NCBI RefSeq assembly: GCF_000938255.1
Contig: NZ_JYMR01000007.1
Span: 1-64,000 of the forward strand
Reading direction: 5' to 3'
DNA length: 64,000 nt
Source of the DNA: Bradyrhizobium sp. LTSP849
Lineage (GTDB): Bacteria; Pseudomonadota; Alphaproteobacteria; Rhizobiales; Xanthobacteraceae
Within the stretch, counting starts at the first letter, position 1; every line of letters starts with the position of its first letter. Both the position numbers and the translations under genes were made by a program. This document shows positions 8,521 through 16,885 of the stretch, piece after piece. The notes below the pieces were generated by a model that saw only the letters and a program-made list of their open reading frames with translations, ran no database searches and was not told the origin of the DNA.

Positions 8521-8949
8521 CTAGCCATTCCCGATGTGCCCCCGATACTGCGGCAGATTGTCCGTAATCTCGTGCCAAGGGGCCTTGGAGCCGACGAAAA
8601 TATGGGCGCCCGGCCGGATCGAGGGGGCATCGACCAGGGTTCCCATGGCGACATGGACCCATTTTCCTTCGCGGACCCGGGAATAAAGCAGCGAGCCGCA
8701 GCGGGCACAGTGGGCGTCGTGCGTGGCGTCGTCCCCGAAGATGATGCGCTGGTCCTCGCCTCTGACGATGCGGAGCTTGCTGTGCTCGATCCCGGCGAAC
8801 GGCTTGAAGGCGGAGCCGGTGGTGCGGCGGCAGTTCGAGCAGTGGCAGTTCATCGCATAGGAAAACGCGTCCGCCACCTCGTAACGAACGGCACGGCAAT
8901 AGCATTCGCCGGCAAGGATACGAGCGTTCGAATTTTCTGATCCGGTCAT
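8521..8949 (-). CDS. GFA-family (glutathione-dependent formaldehyde-activating enzyme-like) zinc protein
   Basis: A 142-residue protein with the zinc-binding cysteine pattern of the GFA/CENP-V fold: GECYCRAV, NCHCSNCRRTTGSAF and HCARCGSLLYS. The length fits the family. Members bind zinc and some bind glutathione; few have proven formaldehyde chemistry, so the family label should not be read as activity. The ATG at 8949 is chosen over one at 8991 because GAGGA lies upstream at suitable distance and the extra residues are not family-like. It is a single gene on the minus strand, divergent from the NTF2-like gene at 9044. Confidence 0.87.
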   Translation of the reverse strand: MTGSENSNARILAGECYCRAVRYEVADAFSYAMNCHCSNCRRTTGSAFKPFAGIEHSKLRIVRGEDQRIIFGDDATHDAHCARCGSLLYSRVREGKWVHVAMGTLVDAPSIRPGAHIFVGSKAPWHEITDNLPQYRGHIGNG

Positions 8950-9043
8950 GTCGGCGTCCTCGCGCAAAAGGCTTGGAGACCCATAGCGCAATTTGATGTG
9001 TACGACTAAGTTCGCGCCAAACCATCATTCAAAGGGATGACCC

Positions 9044-9418
9044 ATGACCCAGAATCGTTCGAGCGTCGAAGCCGTCGTGCAATCCTATTTTGACGGGCTT
9101 TACGAGGGCGACGCCGAAAAGCTCGGCGCCATCTTCCATCCCACCGCCGATTTGCGCTGGGTCGAGAAGGGCGAATTGCAGGTGCTCACCGTGCCCGACT
9201 GGCTCGACCGCGTGCGCAAGCGCGCCTCCGCCAAGGCCGAGGGCAAGCCGCGCGAGGATTTCATCGTCACCATCGATCGCTCGGATGACAAGACCGCCTT
9301 CATCAAGGTCAAGTGCCAGCTGCCGCCGCGCTTCTTCACAGACTATCTGGTCGCAATGAAGCTCGCCGATGGCTGGCAGATCGTGTCGAAATCGTATCGG
9401 TATGACCTGAGGGAGTGA
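9044..9418 (+). CDS. NTF2-like / putative lumazine-binding fold protein
   Basis: A 124-residue protein with the SnoaL/NTF2-like cone fold signature: an N-terminal helix (VEAVVQSYFDGLYEGDAEKL), IFHPTADLRWVEKGEL, and a C-terminal LADGWQIVSKSYRYDLRE. These proteins are small ligand-binding or isomerase-like folds; no active-site residue can be assigned. The start ATG has AAAGGGATG immediately upstream. It stands alone between the divergent GFA gene and a palindromic repeat that precedes the beta-lactamase gene. Confidence 0.82.
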   Translation: MTQNRSSVEAVVQSYFDGLYEGDAEKLGAIFHPTADLRWVEKGELQVLTVPDWLDRVRKRASAKAEGKPREDFIVTIDRSDDKTAFIKVKCQLPPRFFTDYLVAMKLADGWQIVSKSYRYDLRE

Positions 9419-9462
9419 GGCTTTCACTGCCTGAAATCGGGCACACTCGTCTCCCATTCTCC

Positions 9463-9540
9463 GTCATTGCAAGCGTAGCGAAGCAATCCAGAATCTCTCC
9501 TCGGAGGCAGACTGGATTGCTTCGCTACGTTCGCAATGAC
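9463..9540. repeat. Palindromic intergenic repeat, family C
   Basis: GTCATTGCAAGCGTAGCGAA and its complement TTCGCTACGTTCGCAATGAC flank AATCCAGAATC..GACTGGATT, forming an almost complete 78-base inverted repeat. It lies between the NTF2-like gene and the beta-lactamase gene. Single copy of this class in the window. Confidence 0.85.
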
Positions 9541-9599
9541 GGCGCAGATCGCGCGTACGCTGCATCCTTCCCCACCTACCGTCCCGCCCAAAGGTTCCC

Positions 9600-10457
9600 A
9601 TGCTGCTCGATCGCCGTTCCCTGCTCGCCTCGCTGTGCTGGATGGCCGCTTCTCCCGCGCTCGCCGCGGATGCGCCGCCAGAACTCGAATCCTACGAACG
9701 CGAGAGCGGCGGGCGGATCGGGGTCTATGCGGAGAACCTCGCGACCGGCGCCAAGCTCATTTGGCGCGCCGACGAGCGCTTCGTCATGTGCTCGACATTC
9801 AAAGCCTCGCTGGCGGCCTGCGTGCTGGCGCGGGTCGATCGCGGCGAGGAGCAGCTTGCCGCCACGATCCCTTACGGCCAGGCCGACCTGCTCGACTATG
9901 CGCCGGTCGCGAAGCAAAATCTGTCGACCGGCGCGATGTCGGTCGCTGAGATGTGCAAGGCGATCGTCGAGCTCAGCGACAACACCTGCGCCAATTTGCT
10001 GCTGGCGCGGATCGGCGGCCCCGCCGCCCTCACCGCGTTCTGGCGATCGCTCGGCGATTCCATCTCGCGGCTCGACCACAATGAGCCCGAGCTCAACCGC
10101 TCGCCGCCCGGCGATCCCCACGACACTACGACACCGGCCGCGATGGCGAACAATCTGCGGCGGCTGGTGACGGGCGAGGCATTGTCGCAAGCATCGCGCG
10201 CGCAGCTCACCGACTGGATGGTGAACTGCAAGACGGGCGCCAATCGGCTGCGCGGCGGCCTGCCCGCAGACTGGAAGATCGGCGACAAGACCGGCAATAA
10301 CGGCAAGGATGCATCGGGTGATATCGCGATCGTCTGGCCCAAGCCTGACAGGCCGATCCTGATCGCGGCCTATACCCAGGGCGGCACGCCAACCGCTGCA
10401 CAGATCGAGGCCGTGTTCGCGCGCATCGGGCGCATGGTGACTGAGCGGCTCGCCTGA
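9600..10457 (+). CDS. bla: Class A beta-lactamase
   Basis: A 285-residue periplasmic serine beta-lactamase. The N-terminus (DRRSLLASLCW..ALAA) is a signal peptide with a twin-arginine-like start. All class A motifs are present: STFK (S65-K68, equal to Ambler 70-73), SDN (126-128; Ambler 130-132), EPELN (162-166; Ambler 166-170) and KTG (230-232; Ambler 234-236). Cysteine 64 directly precedes the catalytic serine as in carbapenem-hydrolysing class A enzymes, but no cysteine appears at the Ambler 238 position, so that disulphide is not expected. No regulator of the AmpR type is adjacent. A hairpin follows before the antiporter gene on the same strand. Confidence 0.94.
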   Translation: MLLDRRSLLASLCWMAASPALAADAPPELESYERESGGRIGVYAENLATGAKLIWRADERFVMCSTFKASLAACVLARVDRGEEQLAATIPYGQADLLDYAPVAKQNLSTGAMSVAEMCKAIVELSDNTCANLLLARIGGPAALTAFWRSLGDSISRLDHNEPELNRSPPGDPHDTTTPAAMANNLRRLVTGEALSQASRAQLTDWMVNCKTGANRLRGGLPADWKIGDKTGNNGKDASGDIAIVWPKPDRPILIAAYTQGGTPTAAQIEAVFARIGRMVTERLA

Positions 10458-10471
10458 CCACGCCACATTGA

Positions 10472-10500
10472 CCTGTCGCCCGCTTCCGGGCGAAGACAGG
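10472..10500 (+). promoter_or_regulatory. Hairpin covering the antiporter ribosome-binding region
   Basis: CCTGTC-GCCCG-CTTC-CGGGC-GAA-GACAGG: an 11-pair stem with a three-base bulge and CTTC loop ends 2 bases before the ATG at 10503. The only SD-like bases (ACAGG) are inside the right arm. It could limit translation of the antiporter or attenuate transcription from the beta-lactamase gene. Confidence 0.45.
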
Positions 10501-10502
10501 CC

Positions 10503-12113
10503 ATGATCGAAGCGAAATTTCAGACCTTTCTCATCCTGCTCGCGGTGCTGGCGGGCACGGCGGTGGTCGCGCGCCGCTTCAATGTCGCGCCGGCCATTCT
10601 CCTGATGCTGGCCGGAATCGGCCTCGCCTTCGTGCCGGGCATGCCGCCGGTGGAACTGCCGCCGGAACTGGTGCTGCTGATGGTGCTGCCGCCGCTGATC
10701 TACTCGGCGAGCGTCGCCATGAGCTGGCGCGAGTTCAGGAACAATCTGCGCCCGATCGTGCTGCTAGCGGTCGGCGCCGTGATCTTCACCGCGGCACTGG
10801 TGGCGGCGGCCACACATTATTTGATCGAGCTGCCCTGGACCATCGGCTTCCTGCTCGGGGCCATCGTCGCGCCGCCCGACGTGGTAGCGCCACTCGCGAT
10901 CGCACGCCGACTGAACCTGCCGCGCCGAATCCTGGTCATACTCGAAGGCGAAGGGCTCGCCAATGACGCCACCGCGCTGATCCTGTACCGCTTTGCGCTT
11001 GCCGCAATCATGGTCGGCCAGTTCTCGCTGCCGAAGGCGGCCGGCGAATTTTCTCTCATCGTCGCCGGCGAGATCGCCTTCGGCATCGGCGTCGGCTGGC
11101 TCTCCTTGCGCGCCCGCAAATGGGCTCACGATCCGCAGGTCGAACTTACGCTGTCGCTGATCACGCCTTACGTCTCCTATTGGCTGCCCGAGCATTTCGG
11201 CGGCTCCGGCGTGATCGCCACCGTAGCCTGCGGCCTCTATGTGAGCTGGAACGGGCCGCTGTGGATCTCCGCGTCGACGCGGCTGCAAGGCATCTTCTTC
11301 TGGGACCTCATCATCTACCTGATCGAGGGCCTCTTGTTCCTGCTCACCGGCTTCCAGATGCGGGCGCTTTACGAGAAGTCGAAGGCGTTTCCGCTCGACG
11401 ACATCATGATCGCGACCGCCATCGTGATGGTGGTCATCGTCATCGCGCGCTTCGCCTGGCTCTATCCCGCGATCTACCTGCCGCGGATCCTCAGCAAGTC
11501 ACTGCGCACGCGCGATCCGTCGCCGCCATGGCAATGGCCGTTCACGCTCGCGTTCACCGGCGTGCGCGGCGCCGTGTCGCTCGCGGCCGCGCTGGCGCTG
11601 CCGTTCACGCTGCCGAGCGGCGAGGCCTTTCCATTTCGCGACCTGATCTTGTTCGTCGCCTTCGGCGTCATCTTCATCACGCTGGTCGGCATCGGCCTCA
11701 CGCTGCCGCCGGTGGTGCGCTGGCTCGGCATCGCGGAAGCCGGCCGCAACGAACATGTCGCCGAACACGAGGCTGAGATCTCGGCACGGCGCCAGGCGCT
11801 CGACGCCGCATTGAAATCACTCGATACCTTGACCGACGAGAAGGAAGTATCCGAGGGGGTGGTGAAACTGCTGCGCGCACGTCACGAGATCCGCGCCAAC
11901 CAGCTTCCGGACTCGCTCGACCCAAACCACCACGACGTTTCCGCGGCCGGCACCGCTTTGACCCGCGAGCTGATCGGAGCCGAGCGCAAATTCATCCATG
12001 ACCTCTTGCGCGACGGCCAGATCACGGACGAGACGCGGCGCCGGATCGAGCGCGATCTGGATCTGGAAGAGGCGAGCTTGGCGAACAGGGAGTATCGAGG
12101 GGCGCCGTTGTAG
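10503..12113 (+). CDS. CPA1-family Na+/H+ (cation/proton) antiporter
   Basis: A 536-residue inner-membrane transporter with about 12 hydrophobic helices over residues 1-400, then a charged cytoplasmic tail of about 130 residues. CPA1/NhaP hallmarks are GAIVAPPDVVAPLAIARRL, EGEGLANDATALI (the ion-binding ND pair) and TGVRGAVSLAAALALP. It exchanges protons for Na+ or K+ and serves pH and salt homeostasis. It starts 45 bases after the beta-lactamase stop on the same strand, so read-through is possible, modulated by the hairpin over its start. It converges with the amidase gene across a 17-base gap. The transported ion cannot be told from sequence alone. Confidence 0.9.
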   Translation: MIEAKFQTFLILLAVLAGTAVVARRFNVAPAILLMLAGIGLAFVPGMPPVELPPELVLLMVLPPLIYSASVAMSWREFRNNLRPIVLLAVGAVIFTAALVAAATHYLIELPWTIGFLLGAIVAPPDVVAPLAIARRLNLPRRILVILEGEGLANDATALILYRFALAAIMVGQFSLPKAAGEFSLIVAGEIAFGIGVGWLSLRARKWAHDPQVELTLSLITPYVSYWLPEHFGGSGVIATVACGLYVSWNGPLWISASTRLQGIFFWDLIIYLIEGLLFLLTGFQMRALYEKSKAFPLDDIMIATAIVMVVIVIARFAWLYPAIYLPRILSKSLRTRDPSPPWQWPFTLAFTGVRGAVSLAAALALPFTLPSGEAFPFRDLILFVAFGVIFITLVGIGLTLPPVVRWLGIAEAGRNEHVAEHEAEISARRQALDAALKSLDTLTDEKEVSEGVVKLLRARHEIRANQLPDSLDPNHHDVSAAGTALTRELIGAERKFIHDLLRDGQITDETRRRIERDLDLEEASLANREYRGAPL

Positions 12114-12130
12114 CTTAGCGCCACGACCTC

Positions 12131-12943
12131 TTACCGCCTCTCGCAAAACTCCTGCATCGCGACCGTCACGGCCGTCGCAATCAACTCCTGTCGCTCCGGC
12201 GAGTTCATCGCCATCTCCTCATCTCGGTTGATGATGGAGCCGGCCTCGAGCAGCACTGCGGCGCTGTTGGTTTGCGACAGCACGACGAGACCGTCATAGC
12301 GGTAGACGCCGACATCCTTGTCGAGCAATTCGTGCCGGTAGCGGCCCATCAGCGGCAGGGTGTATTGGCTGGCATATTGCAGGCCGCGTTCCTTCAGCTC
12401 CTTGCCCAGCAGCCGCGCGAAGGCGAGGCTTGCGCCGAAGTGCGGATTACGCTGCGACACGAACAGCGAGTGGCCGCCGAAACGATCGCTGAAGTAGCTC
12501 TTGGCGCCCTCGAATTCCCATGCCTCGAGCATCTTGTCCGGCACGGAATCGTGGTGAATCGACAGGAAGAAATCCGCATGTGCAGCATTGGCGGTGCCGA
12601 CGCGCTTGAGCAGGCTTGCCCTCGCCTTGCCCTCGGTCACGAGCACGCGGGTCGCGGCAAAGCCGGCCGACTTCAATCTCTCGCCGATGAGTTTCGCTAA
12701 GTGCAGGTTGAAGCCGAATTCTACATCGTTGCGCGCGCTCGTCGCACCCTGCGATTCGGAGGTGTGCCCGACGTCGAGCACGATTCGGAATTTGCGCGGC
12801 TCGCATTTTTCCGGGACCTCTGTCTTTTGTCTGGTTTTAGCGACCTTGCGCGCCGGTGCGGTGCGCCTCGCGTCGACCGGCGCGGGCGATGATGCGACCA
12901 GCGACACCACAATCGCTGCGACAATGCCTCGCGCCAGTGACAA
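12131..12943 (-). CDS. N-acetylmuramoyl-L-alanine amidase (Amidase_3)
   Basis: A 270-residue exported cell-wall hydrolase that cuts the bond between MurNAc and L-alanine. A signal peptide (to about residue 25) is followed by a short basic linker. The zinc-binding residues of the Amidase_3 fold are in LDVGHTSE, VEFGFN, FFLSIHHDS, and the catalytic glutamate is in LLEAGSIINRDEE. The start is TTG with GGAG 6 bases upstream; the stop of the Rieske oxygenase gene lies 3 bases before this TTG, so the two are tightly coupled even though their functions look unrelated. No LysM or AMIN domain is present. Confidence 0.88.
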   Translation of the reverse strand: MSLARGIVAAIVVSLVASSPAPVDARRTAPARKVAKTRQKTEVPEKCEPRKFRIVLDVGHTSESQGATSARNDVEFGFNLHLAKLIGERLKSAGFAATRVLVTEGKARASLLKRVGTANAAHADFFLSIHHDSVPDKMLEAWEFEGAKSYFSDRFGGHSLFVSQRNPHFGASLAFARLLGKELKERGLQYASQYTLPLMGRYRHELLDKDVGVYRYDGLVVLSQTNSAAVLLEAGSIINRDEEMAMNSPERQELIATAVTVAMQEFCERR

Positions 12944-12946
12944 GCG

Positions 12947-14284
12947 CTACTCCGCCGCTGCAATCCGCGGACGGCCGACGAAGCCCGCGACGTCGCCGAA
13001 CCGCTCCAGCATCACAGCGGGCAGGTCCTTGGCCTTGCTGGTGACGCAGGCGCCGGAGCGCACGGCGTAGCGATCCTGATGCGCGGCCTGCGGCGGCGGC
13101 TCGCCGTGCTGAAGCGCGCGCGCCAGCTCCATCACGACTTTCCGGAAATGCATGATGCCGAGATCGGTCGGACCGAGATGCTCGCGGGTACGGTCGGCGA
13201 TCGGACCCTGGCTGTCCTGCACCGCGGCATCCTGCTCGGAGACGCCCTTGATGCCGGTGTAGCTTTTGGTCCTCTGGAGCTTGCGGTCGATCAGATAGTC
13301 GTTGCCCTTGTGACGCAGCGGCACGTAATTGTCATCGACCTCCGAGATCACGCCATTGCCGCGGTCATAGGCGTCGCGCTCTGCTTGCGTCAGCGGCCGC
13401 TCCGGATTCCAGGCATAGGTGTAGATCCAGCAATTGGTGTCACTCACCGGCACGAAGGTCTGGCCAAAAATGTTTTCGCCCGGCATCGCGCTCGGCGCAT
13501 AGGCGTGGAACGGCATCAGGAACTGCGCGATGCGCCAGTAGATGTTGTCGCCGCCCGTAAGCCGGCCGCCGGCGATCGTCAGCCCCGCCTCGTGCGCGGC
13601 GATCTTGATCACCGGGCGTGGATCCTCTGCAATCCAGCGCATGTGGTCGCTCGACATCCGCACGAGCGGATTCACAAAGTGCTTCTTGATGTCCAGAATC
13701 TCGTTCTCCTCCTTGTCGAAGGAGAGATGCGCGAAGGTGAAATGCGCGGTGTCGATCGAACCCTCCAGCGCCTGCACCCAATTGCAGTCCTGCCATTTCT
13801 TGCTGACGTAGCGGTGCGAGGCCGGCAGCAGCGCCATCTCGAGATCGGGCAGCTCGGGCATCGCATTCGCGGGGCCCATATAGGCCCAGATCATCTCACC
13901 CCATTCGCGCACCGGATAGGACTTGATGCGGATGAGATCCTTGGCGTTGAGATCGGGATAGGAGGTCGGCATGTCGACGCACCGGCCGTCGGTATCGAAC
14001 TTCCAGCCGTGATAGACGCAGCGGATGCCGCATTCCTCATTGCGCCCGAGCCAGAGATTGGCCCCGCGATGCGCACAGTATTGGTCGATGACACCGACCA
14101 CGCCGCCTGAGTCGCGGAAGGCGAGCAGCTCTTCGCCGAGGACCGTGATCTTCTTCGGCTCGCCGTCGGCCTCGGGGAGTTCTTCAGAAAGAAGGACCGG
14201 GATCCAGAAGCGGCGCAGCAATTCGCCCATGCCTGTTCCCTGGCTCGATTCGGTCAGGAACTTGTTATCCTCGGCGCGGAGCAT
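12947..14284 (-). CDS. Rieske non-haem iron oxygenase, large (alpha) subunit type
   Basis: A 445-residue aromatic-ring-hydroxylating-type oxygenase. The N-terminal Rieske [2Fe-2S] domain has C70-A-H72 and C89-V-Y-H92 (QYCAHRGANL..RCVYHGWKFD). The C-terminal catalytic domain shows the mononuclear iron signature DTAHFTFAHLS. The sequence most resembles phthalate 4,5-dioxygenase-like or vanillate demethylase-like oxygenases, which hydroxylate or O-demethylate aromatic acids with a separate reductase; no reductase gene is nearby. GGAGGATC precedes the ATG. It lies downstream of the TauD-like gene and directly upstream of the amidase gene. Substrate unknown. Confidence 0.88.
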   Translation of the reverse strand: MLRAEDNKFLTESSQGTGMGELLRRFWIPVLLSEELPEADGEPKKITVLGEELLAFRDSGGVVGVIDQYCAHRGANLWLGRNEECGIRCVYHGWKFDTDGRCVDMPTSYPDLNAKDLIRIKSYPVREWGEMIWAYMGPANAMPELPDLEMALLPASHRYVSKKWQDCNWVQALEGSIDTAHFTFAHLSFDKEENEILDIKKHFVNPLVRMSSDHMRWIAEDPRPVIKIAAHEAGLTIAGGRLTGGDNIYWRIAQFLMPFHAYAPSAMPGENIFGQTFVPVSDTNCWIYTYAWNPERPLTQAERDAYDRGNGVISEVDDNYVPLRHKGNDYLIDRKLQRTKSYTGIKGVSEQDAAVQDSQGPIADRTREHLGPTDLGIMHFRKVVMELARALQHGEPPPQAAHQDRYAVRSGACVTSKAKDLPAVMLERFGDVAGFVGRPRIAAAE

Positions 14285-14356
14285 GGCAGATCCTCCCGAT
14301 TTGTTTTTTAGGAAGATTGGCGCGGGCGGAGGAGGACGTCAACGCAAGAACCGTTT

Positions 14357-14453
14357 CGTAGGGTGGCAAAGCGAAGCGTGCCCAGCACCCAACTACGACT
14401 GGAGATAGGGAGTTGGTGGGCACGGCGCTGACGCGCCTTTGCCCACCCTACGA
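14357..14453. repeat. Intergenic inverted repeat, family B, copy 1
   Basis: CGTAGGGTGGCAAAGCG..GTGCCCA at the left and GTGGGCACGG..TTTGCCCACCCTACG at the right. Other copies are at 31494, 41291 and 51022. This copy separates the TauD-like and Rieske genes within a same-strand run. Confidence 0.88.
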
Positions 14454-14462
14454 CAGCTGCGC

Positions 14463-15359
14463 CTAAACCGGCCGCTCCCCCTTCACCGTCACGCGCGTCC
14501 CTGACCGCGTGTGCGGCCAGTAGTCCCACATCGCGCGGTGTTGGGCGCAGCGGTTGTCCCAGAAGGCGATGGCGTTCTCGGTCCAGCGGAAACGGCACTG
14601 GAACAGCGGGTTTTCGGCGTGCTGGTAGAGATAGGCGAGCATCGCGTCGCTCTCGTCGCGGGGGATGCCGTTGATGTGACGGGTGAAGCCGCGATTGACG
14701 TAGAGTGCCTTCTTGCCCGTGACCGGGTGCGTGCGCACCACCGGGTGCTCGGCGTTCGGATAGGACGGACGGTCGGCAACTCCGTAGTTTGCGTAGAGCC
14801 CACGATAGATCGGCTCGCCGTCATGCAGCGCAGTGAGCCCGTCGAGATAGGCCTTCATGCGGTCGGACAGCGCCTCATAGGCCGCGTACATGTTGGCGAA
14901 CAACGTGTCGCCGCCGCGCGGTGGGCACTGCTTGATGTAGAGGATCGACCCCATCGGCGGCTCGAGATCGCACGACACATCGGAGTGCCAGCCCTCGCCA
15001 TTGGCGCGCGGCGAGTTCGCATCCGCATAGATCTTCATCAGCGCCGGGTCTTCGTCCTCGTGCGGGGCGGCCGGATGAAAATGCAGCTCGCCGAACTTGC
15101 GGCCAAAGGCGAGATGCTGCTGTGGCGTGATGTGCTGGTCGCGGAAGAAGATGACGAGATTTTCGGCGAGCGCGCGATGGACCTCGTCCATCTGCCGGTT
15201 GGAGCGCGCGTCGTCGGAGACGAGCTTGCCGATGTCGACGCCCGTGATTTCCGCACCGATGATGGGTGTGAGTTTTTCGACGGCGATGGTTTCGTAAGGC
15301 GCGCCGTCCTCAGCCGTGTGGCGATAGCGTGGACCCTGCTTGCCGGCGAGTGAGCTCAT
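14463..15359 (-). CDS. TauD/TfdA-family Fe(II)/2-oxoglutarate dioxygenase
   Basis: A 298-residue cytoplasmic dioxygenase. The iron facial triad is visible as H125-x-D127 (GEGWHSDVS) and H274 (DNRCAQHRAMWDY); R285 and R289 (WPHTRSGTRV) fit the 2-oxoglutarate-binding arginines. The core matches taurine dioxygenase and 2,4-D dioxygenase-type enzymes (GVDIGKL, FFRDQHITPQQHLAFGRKFG). Substrate cannot be assigned: the putative sulfonate importer is 18 kb away and the neighbour is a Rieske oxygenase, which points equally to an aromatic ether or carboxylate. ATG at 15359 has GGGAG upstream; a longer frame to 15515 crosses a palindromic repeat and is rejected. Confidence 0.88.
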   Translation of the reverse strand: MSSLAGKQGPRYRHTAEDGAPYETIAVEKLTPIIGAEITGVDIGKLVSDDARSNRQMDEVHRALAENLVIFFRDQHITPQQHLAFGRKFGELHFHPAAPHEDEDPALMKIYADANSPRANGEGWHSDVSCDLEPPMGSILYIKQCPPRGGDTLFANMYAAYEALSDRMKAYLDGLTALHDGEPIYRGLYANYGVADRPSYPNAEHPVVRTHPVTGKKALYVNRGFTRHINGIPRDESDAMLAYLYQHAENPLFQCRFRWTENAIAFWDNRCAQHRAMWDYWPHTRSGTRVTVKGERPV

Positions 15360-15436
15360 GGCGTGTCTCCCGATCATCTTGATTGGAAGCATCGTAGCGC
15401 GTGGTAATGGATGTGCAATCTGCGCCGCAAACTCGG

Positions 15437-15560
15437 TGTCGTCCCGGCGAAGGCCGGGATCCATAGCCACAGGATCGAGTTTGGCGAATATCCAGTAACC
15501 ACCATCTCGCGCCATAACCCCTCCCTGGGGTTATGGGTCCCGGCCTTCGCCGGGACGACA
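15437..15560. repeat. Mosaic palindromic intergenic repeat, family A, copy 2
   Basis: Left arm TGTCGTCCCGGCGAAGGCCG, right arm GCCTTCGCCGGGACGACA. The interior has two left-type modules facing each other (ATCCATAGCCACAGG with GAGTTTGGCGAATAT, and CCATAACCCCTCCC), unlike copies 4-6. It lies between ispG and the TauD-like gene. Confidence 0.9.
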
Positions 15561-15589
15561 GCTGAGTGCGGAGCGCGAGCGGAGTGAAA

Positions 15590-16873
15590 CTACTCCGCCG
15601 CTGATACCGGCGCCTTGGCGCCCTGGCCGTAGCGCTGGTCGATGTAGTCGATCACCAGCGCCTTGAAGTCGGCAGAGATGGTCGGGCCGCGCAGTGTGCG
15701 GAACTTCTTGCCGTCGACGAAGACGGGCGCAGCCGGGGCTTCGCCAGTGCCGGGCAAGGAGATGCCGATATTGGCGTGCTTGGATTCGCCGGGGCCGTTG
15801 ACGATGCAGCCCATCACCGCGACGTTGAGCTCTTCGACGCCGGGATATTTCGTCTTCCAGTTCGGCATCTCGTCACGAATGAAACCCTGGATCGATTGGG
15901 CCAGCTCCTGGAACGTGGTCGAGGTGGTGCGGCCGCAACCGGGACAGGCCGCAACCAGCGGCACGAAGGTCCGGAAGCCCATGGTCTGGAGCAACTCCTG
16001 GCCGACCTGCACCTCGCGGGTACGGTCGCCACCGGGCTCAGGCGTCAGCGAGATGCGGATGGTGTCGCCGATGCCCTGCTGAAGCAGGATGCCGAGCGCG
16101 GCAGACGACGCCACGATGCCCTTGGTGCCCATGCCGGCCTCGGTGAGGCCGAGATGGATGGCGTAATCGGAACGGCTGGCGAGAACCTCATAGACCGCGA
16201 TCAGATCCTGCACCGCCGAGACCTTGGCCGACAGGATGATGCGGTCCTTGGGCATGCCGAGCTCTTCGGCGCGCGCTGCCGAGAGCAGCGCCGACTGCAC
16301 CATGGCTTCGCGCATCACCGCGCGCGCATCGCGCGGATTGGCCGAGGCGGTGTTCTCATCCATCAGCCTGGTCAGCAGCTCCTGGTCGAGCGAGCCCCAG
16401 TTGGCGCCGATGCGCACCGGCTTGTTGTTCTTGTTGGCGATCTCGATGATGTCGGCGAACTGCGTGTCGCGCTTGTCCTTGAAGCCGACATTGCCGGGAT
16501 TGATGCGGTACTTGGCCAGCGCTTCAGCGCAGGCCGGATACGCCGCGAGCAGCTTGTGGCCGATATAGTGGAAGTCGCCGATCAGGGGCGTGGTGAGACC
16601 GAGCTTGAGCAGGCCGTCGCGGATGTGCGGAACGGCGGCTGCCGCCTCCTCGCGGTCGACGGTAATGCGGACCAGCTCGGAACCGGCGCGCGCGAGCGCT
16701 GCGACCTGGGCAATGGTGCCGTCGATATCGGCGGTGTCGGTGTTGGTCATCGACTGCACCACGATCGGCGCACCGCCGCCGACGGCGACGTTGCCAACCT
16801 TGACCTGGGTGGTGTGATGACGCGGCGCGGGGCCCGCGATGTCGGAATCGATCGAGTTTTCGAGCTTGTTCAT
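15590..16873 (-). CDS. ispG: 4-hydroxy-3-methylbut-2-enyl diphosphate synthase (flavodoxin)
   Basis: A 427-residue [4Fe-4S] enzyme of the MEP isoprenoid pathway that reductively opens the cyclic diphosphate MEcPP to HMBPP. The N-terminal TIM barrel begins [24 protein letters not shown], and the C-terminal cluster domain carries the three conserved cysteines in CPGCGRTT and CIVNGPGES. Length fits the proteobacterial form. ATG at 16873 is taken over an in-frame TTG at 16882. It is a second isoprenoid gene in the window with ispA, but not in the same operon. The EamA transporter gene lies 12 bases upstream on the same strand, so co-transcription is likely. Confidence 0.96.
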   Translation of the reverse strand: MNKLENSIDSDIAGPAPRHHTTQVKVGNVAVGGGAPIVVQSMTNTDTADIDGTIAQVAALARAGSELVRITVDREEAAAAVPHIRDGLLKLGLTTPLIGDFHYIGHKLLAAYPACAEALAKYRINPGNVGFKDKRDTQFADIIEIANKNNKPVRIGANWGSLDQELLTRLMDENTASANPRDARAVMREAMVQSALLSAARAEELGMPKDRIILSAKVSAVQDLIAVYEVLASRSDYAIHLGLTEAGMGTKGIVASSAALGILLQQGIGDTIRISLTPEPGGDRTREVQVGQELLQTMGFRTFVPLVAACPGCGRTTSTTFQELAQSIQGFIRDEMPNWKTKYPGVEELNVAVMGCIVNGPGESKHANIGISLPGTGEAPAAPVFVDGKKFRTLRGPTISADFKALVIDYIDQRYGQGAKAPVSAAE

Positions 16874-16885
16874 GGGGTCCAAATA

